Part shown: piece by piece, positions 6,047-8,915 of the stretch | Layout of the letters: every line of letters starts with the position of its first letter | How positions within the stretch are numbered: the stretch's first letter is position 1 | Source of the DNA: Propionibacteriaceae bacterium | Lineage (GTDB): Bacteria > Actinomycetota > Actinomycetes > Propionibacteriales > Propionibacteriaceae | Length of the DNA stretch: 8,915 nucleotides | Assembly: GCA_030544185.1 (NCBI GenBank) | Contig: JAUNRO010000118.1 | Span: 1 to 8,915, forward strand | Direction of reading: 5' to 3' | Made by a program: the position numbers and the translations under genes | The notes under the pieces: model-generated | Database searches by the model: none | Seen by the model: the letters and a program-made list of their open reading frames with translations, nothing else | Told to the model about the DNA's origin: nothing

Positions 6047-6717
6047 CGGCGTCTCCTGATGGGGGTACGCGCCAAGGTCGACTTGCGGCGCGTCGGCTCC
6101 GCGGCGTCCGGTCGCCGCAGATAAAGGGGTTGGCTGCCTGCCGAGGGCAACTCCGGGCCGATCGCGGCGAGCAACCCGGCATCGATCGTGTCCGGACCCG
6201 GTGGGCGCGGTCGGTCGCCCAGCCGATCGCGATAGGGCTCCACGCCCGGGCCCACCACCGCCAGCCCCGGCAGGCCCTCCGGAGCAGTGACCTGCGGCCC
6301 GTCCAGCCGTCGGGGCAGCGGGGCGCCGATCGCATAGCGGGCCCAATAGAGCTCCTTGCGCCGGGCGTCGCTGGCGACCACGAAGTCCGGACCACTGCCG
6401 TGGTGCACGTGCTGGGCGGCGACCACGTCAAGACTGCACACACCGTGCAGCGCGATCCCCTGGACCGAGGCCAGGGTCTGCGCGGCGGCGATGCCGACGC
6501 GCAACCCCGTGAACGGGCCGGGGCCCAGGCCGACGCAGACGAGGTCGAGGTCGGCGATCCGCGACCCGGTTTCGGTCAGGACCTCGCGCACGAGCGGGAT
6601 GAGTTGTTCGACGTGCTGCCGGGTATCGGCGATGTGGCGGCGCGCGAGAACCTCACCATCGCGGGCGAGGCCCACGCGGACGTCGGTCGAGGTATCGATG
6701 CCGAGCACCAGGCTCAC
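6043..6717 (-). CDS. tsaB: tRNA threonylcarbamoyladenosine biosynthesis protein TsaB
   Basis: TsaB is the inactive TsaD paralogue that dimerises with TsaD and brings in TsaE for t6A synthesis. The 224-residue product has the ASKHA start LVLGIDTSTDVRVGLA (3-18), the HVEQLIPLV segment (35-43) and the diagnostic GLGPGPFTGLRVG (63-75), followed by GIAAAQTLASVQGIAL. Length is normal for the family. The C terminus is arginine-rich ([16 protein letters not shown]). Translation starts at a GTG (6715-6717) that overlaps the tsaE stop by 4 nt, with a GGAAGGAG ribosome-binding site 7 nt upstream (6725-6732). Its stop overlaps the rimI start by 4 nt. These overlaps suggest coupled synthesis of TsaE, TsaB and RimI. 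Confidence 0.95.
   Translation of the reverse strand: MSLVLGIDTSTDVRVGLARDGEVLARRHIADTRQHVEQLIPLVREVLTETGSRIADLDLVCVGLGPGPFTGLRVGIAAAQTLASVQGIALHGVCSLDVVAAQHVHHGSGPDFVVASDARRKELYWARYAIGAPLPRRLDGPQVTAPEGLPGLAVVGPGVEPYRDRLGDRPRPPGPDTIDAGLLAAIGPELPSAGSQPLYLRRPDAAEPTRRKSTLARTPIRRRR
6053..6057 (-). promoter_or_regulatory. Ribosome-binding site of rimI inside tsaB
   Basis: AGGAG on the minus strand, 6 nt before the rimI ATG at 6046, rules out the much longer open frame. Confidence 0.7.
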
Positions 6718-7571
6718 CGGCCCGCTCCTTCCACCGGCGTCAGGTCGACGCCGTCCCAGCGCGCGCCCACCGGCCGCAGGATGACCAGCCGGCCCTCGTC
6801 ACCCGGATCGTCGCTGCGCCGGATGTCGATCTCGAGGCGGTCGTCGGCCAACTGTTCGGCCAGGCCCGCCCCCCATTCGATGACGCTCACGCTGCGGTCG
6901 AGATCGTGGTCGAGATCGATGTCGTCCACTTCCTCGGAATCGGCAAGCCGATAGGCGTCCACGTGCACGAGGTCCGGCCGGCCCCTGGCTCCCGGATGGA
7001 TCCGGGAGAGCACGAAGGTCGGCGACGTGACCGGCTCGTCCACCCCGAGCCCCTCGCCGATGCCCTGGGTGAGCGTGGTCTTGCCCGCACCCAGGTCACC
7101 GGAGGCGATGATCAGATCGCCGGCGCGGACGATCCCGGCCAGGTGGCGGCCGAGTTCCTGCATGGCCTCGGCGGTCGGCACCTCGACGATCTCCGGCAGC
7201 CGCCGCTGCAGCGCCGGAGCCGTCCCCCGATAACCGAGGGCCCACAGCCGGGTCGCCTCCGTCTCGTCGGCCGCGAGGGCCTCGACAACAGCCACCCCCG
7301 CCCCGGAACCGGCCCAGCTCTCGGCCGCGAGCTCCTCGACGGCGAGAACGAGCGCCTCCTCCAGGCCTTCGTCACGCTCGTCCGCCATCACGACGGGCCC
7401 GATGAGCCGCACGGCAGCCGGGCCCACGTCCCAGCCGGCGACACCGAGCAGGCGATCGCCCGCGCGCACGCCCACCCAGCGCGACCCGGCGGCCGGCGCG
7501 ACCCCGGTCAGGGTCGCCACCGCCGCGAGATCGCCGTCGCCCAGCTCGACGAGTTCGGCTTCCTCAGCCAC
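6714..7571 (-). CDS. tsaE: TsaE ATPase of t6A synthesis with an N-terminal GNAT-like domain
   Basis: The C-terminal part (about residues 127-285) is TsaE, the ATPase that resets the TsaB-TsaD complex. Walker A is GDLGAGKTT (158-166), then TSPTFVLSRIH (182-192), VDAYRLADSEEVDDI in the middle and the VIEWG motif. Standard TsaE is about 150-160 residues. Here about 125 extra residues precede it, and they resemble a GNAT fold: a strand pair WVGVRAGDRLLGVAGW (32-47), LIGPVVMADERDEGLEEALV (56-75) at the acetyl-CoA strand-helix position, and TRLWALGYRGTAPALQRRL (107-125), similar to the final GNAT helix and strand. The CoA loop RDEGLE lacks the second Gly of Q/RxxGxG/A, so activity is doubtful. I prefer the GTG at 7569-7571, with GAGG 6 nt upstream and 8 nt after the helicase stop, giving 285 residues. 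The ATG at 7649 would overlap the helicase gene by 70 nt. The stop overlaps the tsaB GTG. Confidence 0.9.
   Translation of the reverse strand: MAEEAELVELGDGDLAAVATLTGVAPAAGSRWVGVRAGDRLLGVAGWDVGPAAVRLIGPVVMADERDEGLEEALVLAVEELAAESWAGSGAGVAVVEALAADETEATRLWALGYRGTAPALQRRLPEIVEVPTAEAMQELGRHLAGIVRAGDLIIASGDLGAGKTTLTQGIGEGLGVDEPVTSPTFVLSRIHPGARGRPDLVHVDAYRLADSEEVDDIDLDHDLDRSVSVIEWGAGLAEQLADDRLEIDIRRSDDPGDEGRLVILRPVGARWDGVDLTPVEGAGR
6725..6732 (-). promoter_or_regulatory. Ribosome-binding site supporting the tsaB GTG start
   Basis: GGAAGGAG on the minus strand, 7 nt before the GTG at 6717 and inside the end of tsaE. Confidence 0.7.
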
Positions 7572-7579
7572 CGCCCACC

Positions 7580-8915
7580 TCAGTCCCGCGGGCCGCGCCG
7601 GTGGAAGGAGCGCCCCCCGCGGCCACGGCCGCCACGCTCGTGGTCCCACGAATCGCGGCCCCAGCCCTTCTTCTTCGGTCCGCGCTTGCGGACCGGGCGC
7701 GGGGGCGCGATCAGCGCCTGATAATCCTCCTCGGTCACCGGCTCGCCCTCGGGCAGGCGGGCGCCGGTGAGCTCGGTGAGCAGGTCGTCGCCCGGGCGCA
7801 CCTGGACGGGGTCGACCCGGACACCGGCCTCGCCAGTGATGCGGCGCATGGTCTTGCGCTGATGCGGCAGGGTGATGGTGGCCACGTGGCCTTCCCGGCC
7901 GGCGCGGGCGGTGCGCCCGGCACGGTGCAGATAGTCCTTGGACCCCATCGGCGGATCGACCTGGAGGACCATCGAGACCTCGTCGACATGGATGCCGCGG
8001 GCGGCGACATCGGTCGCCACGAGGACCGGCACGGTGCCGTCCTTGAACGCGCGCAGGATGCGGGCGCGAGCCCCCTGGGTCAGCCCGCCGTGCAGCGCAC
8101 CGGCCATCACGCCAGCGGCGCGGAGCTGGTCGGCGACGCGGTCGGCACCGCGCTGGGTGCGGACGAACACGACCGTGCGGCCCTCGCGATTGGCGATCGC
8201 GGCCGTCGCGAGATTCTTGTCGTGCGGCAGCACGTGCAACAGGTGGTGATGCATGGTGGTCACCGACGCCTTGGCGGTGTCGACCTCGTGGGTGACGGGG
8301 TCGGTCAGATATTTCGCCACCAGCCGGTCCACCCCACGATCCAGCGTCGCCGAGAACAACAGACGCTGCCCGCCCACGGGGATCGCATCGAGGATCGTGG
8401 TGACCTCGGTCATGAAGCCCAGGTCGGCCATGTGATCGGCCTCGTCCAGGACCGCGATCTGGACCTGCGAGAGGTCGGCGACGCCCTGCTCCATGAGGTC
8501 GATCAGGCGGCCGGGGGTCGCGACCACGACATCGACGCCCCGGTCGAACGCCTTGATCTGCGGCCCGAACGCCATGCCACCGGCCACCAGCGTCGTGCTC
8601 AGCCCGACGACCTTTGCCAGCGGCGCCAGCACATCGGCGACCTGCAGCGCCAGCTCGCGCGTCGGCACCAACACGATCGCGCCCGGTGCACCGCTCGCTG
8701 CGGCCTCACCGTTCGCCAGCCGGGCCAGCAGGGGCAGGCCGAAACCGAGGGTCTTGCCGGAGCCGGTGCGGCCGCGGCCGAGCACGTCCTTGCCCGCGAG
8801 GGCGTCGGGAATCGTCGCTGCCTGGATGGGGAACGGGGTGGTGATCCCCTGCTGGTCGAGGGCGCCGACGAGCAGCTTGGGCACGCCCAGCTCGGCGAAG
8901 CCCGCGTCATCGGCC
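7580..8915 (-). CDS. DEAD-box ATP-dependent RNA helicase (5' end outside window)
   Basis: This is a cytoplasmic RNA helicase of superfamily 2. Counting from the GTG at 8884 as residue 1, the motifs are: Q motif with PFPIQ (17-21), motif I RTGSGKT (39-45), Ia PTRELALQ (74-81), Ib TPGRLID (123-129), II DEAD (147-150), III SAT (178-180), the VFVRT strand (239-243), HGG (265-267), V VATDVAARGIHVDEV (289-303) and VI HRAGRTARAGR (320-330). A basic, RGG-rich tail (RKRGPKKKGWGRD, then RGGRGRGGR) from about residue 399 probably binds RNA. The frame stays open from 8884 to the edge, and the ten residues upstream (ADDAGFAELG) supply the conserved Phe and Gly of the Q motif. The real start is therefore outside the window. 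It is the first visible gene of the operon, 8 nt before tsaE. It cannot be assigned to RhlE, DeaD or CsdA with confidence. Confidence 0.95.
   Translation of the reverse strand, partial: ADDAGFAELGVPKLLVGALDQQGITTPFPIQAATIPDALAGKDVLGRGRTGSGKTLGFGLPLLARLANGEAAASGAPGAIVLVPTRELALQVADVLAPLAKVVGLSTTLVAGGMAFGPQIKAFDRGVDVVVATPGRLIDLMEQGVADLSQVQIAVLDEADHMADLGFMTEVTTILDAIPVGGQRLLFSATLDRGVDRLVAKYLTDPVTHEVDTAKASVTTMHHHLLHVLPHDKNLATAAIANREGRTVVFVRTQRGADRVADQLRAAGVMAGALHGGLTQGARARILRAFKDGTVPVLVATDVAARGIHVDEVSMVLQVDPPMGSKDYLHRAGRTARAGREGHVATITLPHQRKTMRRITGEAGVRVDPVQVRPGDDLLTELTGARLPEGEPVTEEDYQALIAPPRPVRKRGPKKKGWGRDSWDHERGGRGRGGRSFHRRGPRD

Noticed and set aside
7572..7649. TsaE start at 7649
   Set aside because: It overlaps the helicase tail by 70 nt. 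The added residues are the Arg/Pro-rich shadow of the RGG tail, and a better-placed GTG exists at 7571.
5950..7721. Plus-strand open frames at 5950-6954 and 6906-7721
   Set aside because: They are antisense shadows of tsaB and tsaE with no family resemblance and low-complexity products.
8882..8884. GTG at 8884 as the true helicase start
   Set aside because: The frame is open to the window edge and the preceding residues carry the conserved aromatic and Gly positions of the Q motif, so the protein begins outside the window.
1..8915. tRNA, rRNA, CRISPR, insertion sequence or attachment site
   Set aside because: No cloverleaf-like sequence, spaced repeat array, transposase or duplicated target site was seen by eye. 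The only repeats are the 11-nt operator copies and the intergenic hairpins.

Overview
The window is about 70% GC, with tightly packed genes, 4-nt stop/start overlaps, one GTG start used by tsaB and another probable one on tsaE. Every clear family match is typical of Actinobacteria, probably within Propionibacteriales; this placement is inferred from gene content and composition, not from a marker gene. There are nine supportable protein genes. Two are cut by the window edges.

Left block (1-3389). On the minus strand lies a drug-efflux-type ABC cassette: an ATPase (1805-2734) overlaps by 4 nt a 12-helix permease of the 'exporter of polyketide antibiotics' (tetronasin-type) family (225-1808). 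It is followed after 24 nt by the start of a THUMP-like/SAM-dependent methyltransferase that runs off the left edge. A divergent TetR-family regulator (2793-3389) faces the ATPase gene. The 58-nt divergent region plus the first codons of the ATPase gene carry three exact copies of an 11-nt element. One sits in the ATPase coding start, one on its start codon and one in the tetR leader. The ATPase gene has no Shine-Dalgarno but has a TANNNT -10 hexamer 7 nt before its ATG, as expected for a leaderless transcript. The simplest model is a self-regulated, inducer-responsive efflux operon, similar in layout to the mycobacterial Rv1219c-Rv1218c-Rv1217c locus.

Middle (3390-4566). A secreted lipoprotein of the PHB depolymerase/feruloyl esterase type of alpha/beta hydrolase lies on the plus strand. 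A 183-nt convergent intergenic region follows, with a perfect 19-bp inverted repeat around one central base, very probably a bidirectional terminator.

Right block (4567-8915). A minus-strand operon encodes, in transcription order, a DEAD-box RNA helicase (5' end outside the window), TsaE, TsaB, RimI and TsaD. All junctions overlap or are at most 8 nt apart, and most have clear Shine-Dalgarno sites inside the preceding gene. TsaB, TsaD and TsaE make the N6-threonylcarbamoyl-adenosine (t6A) modification at position 37 of ANN-decoding tRNAs. RimI acetylates protein N termini (ribosomal protein bS18 in the classical case). The TsaE protein is unusual: its ATPase domain is preceded by about 125 residues that look like a degenerate GNAT acetyltransferase domain. 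This fusion is the most notable protein feature of the window. No mobile elements, CRISPR arrays or RNA genes were seen.
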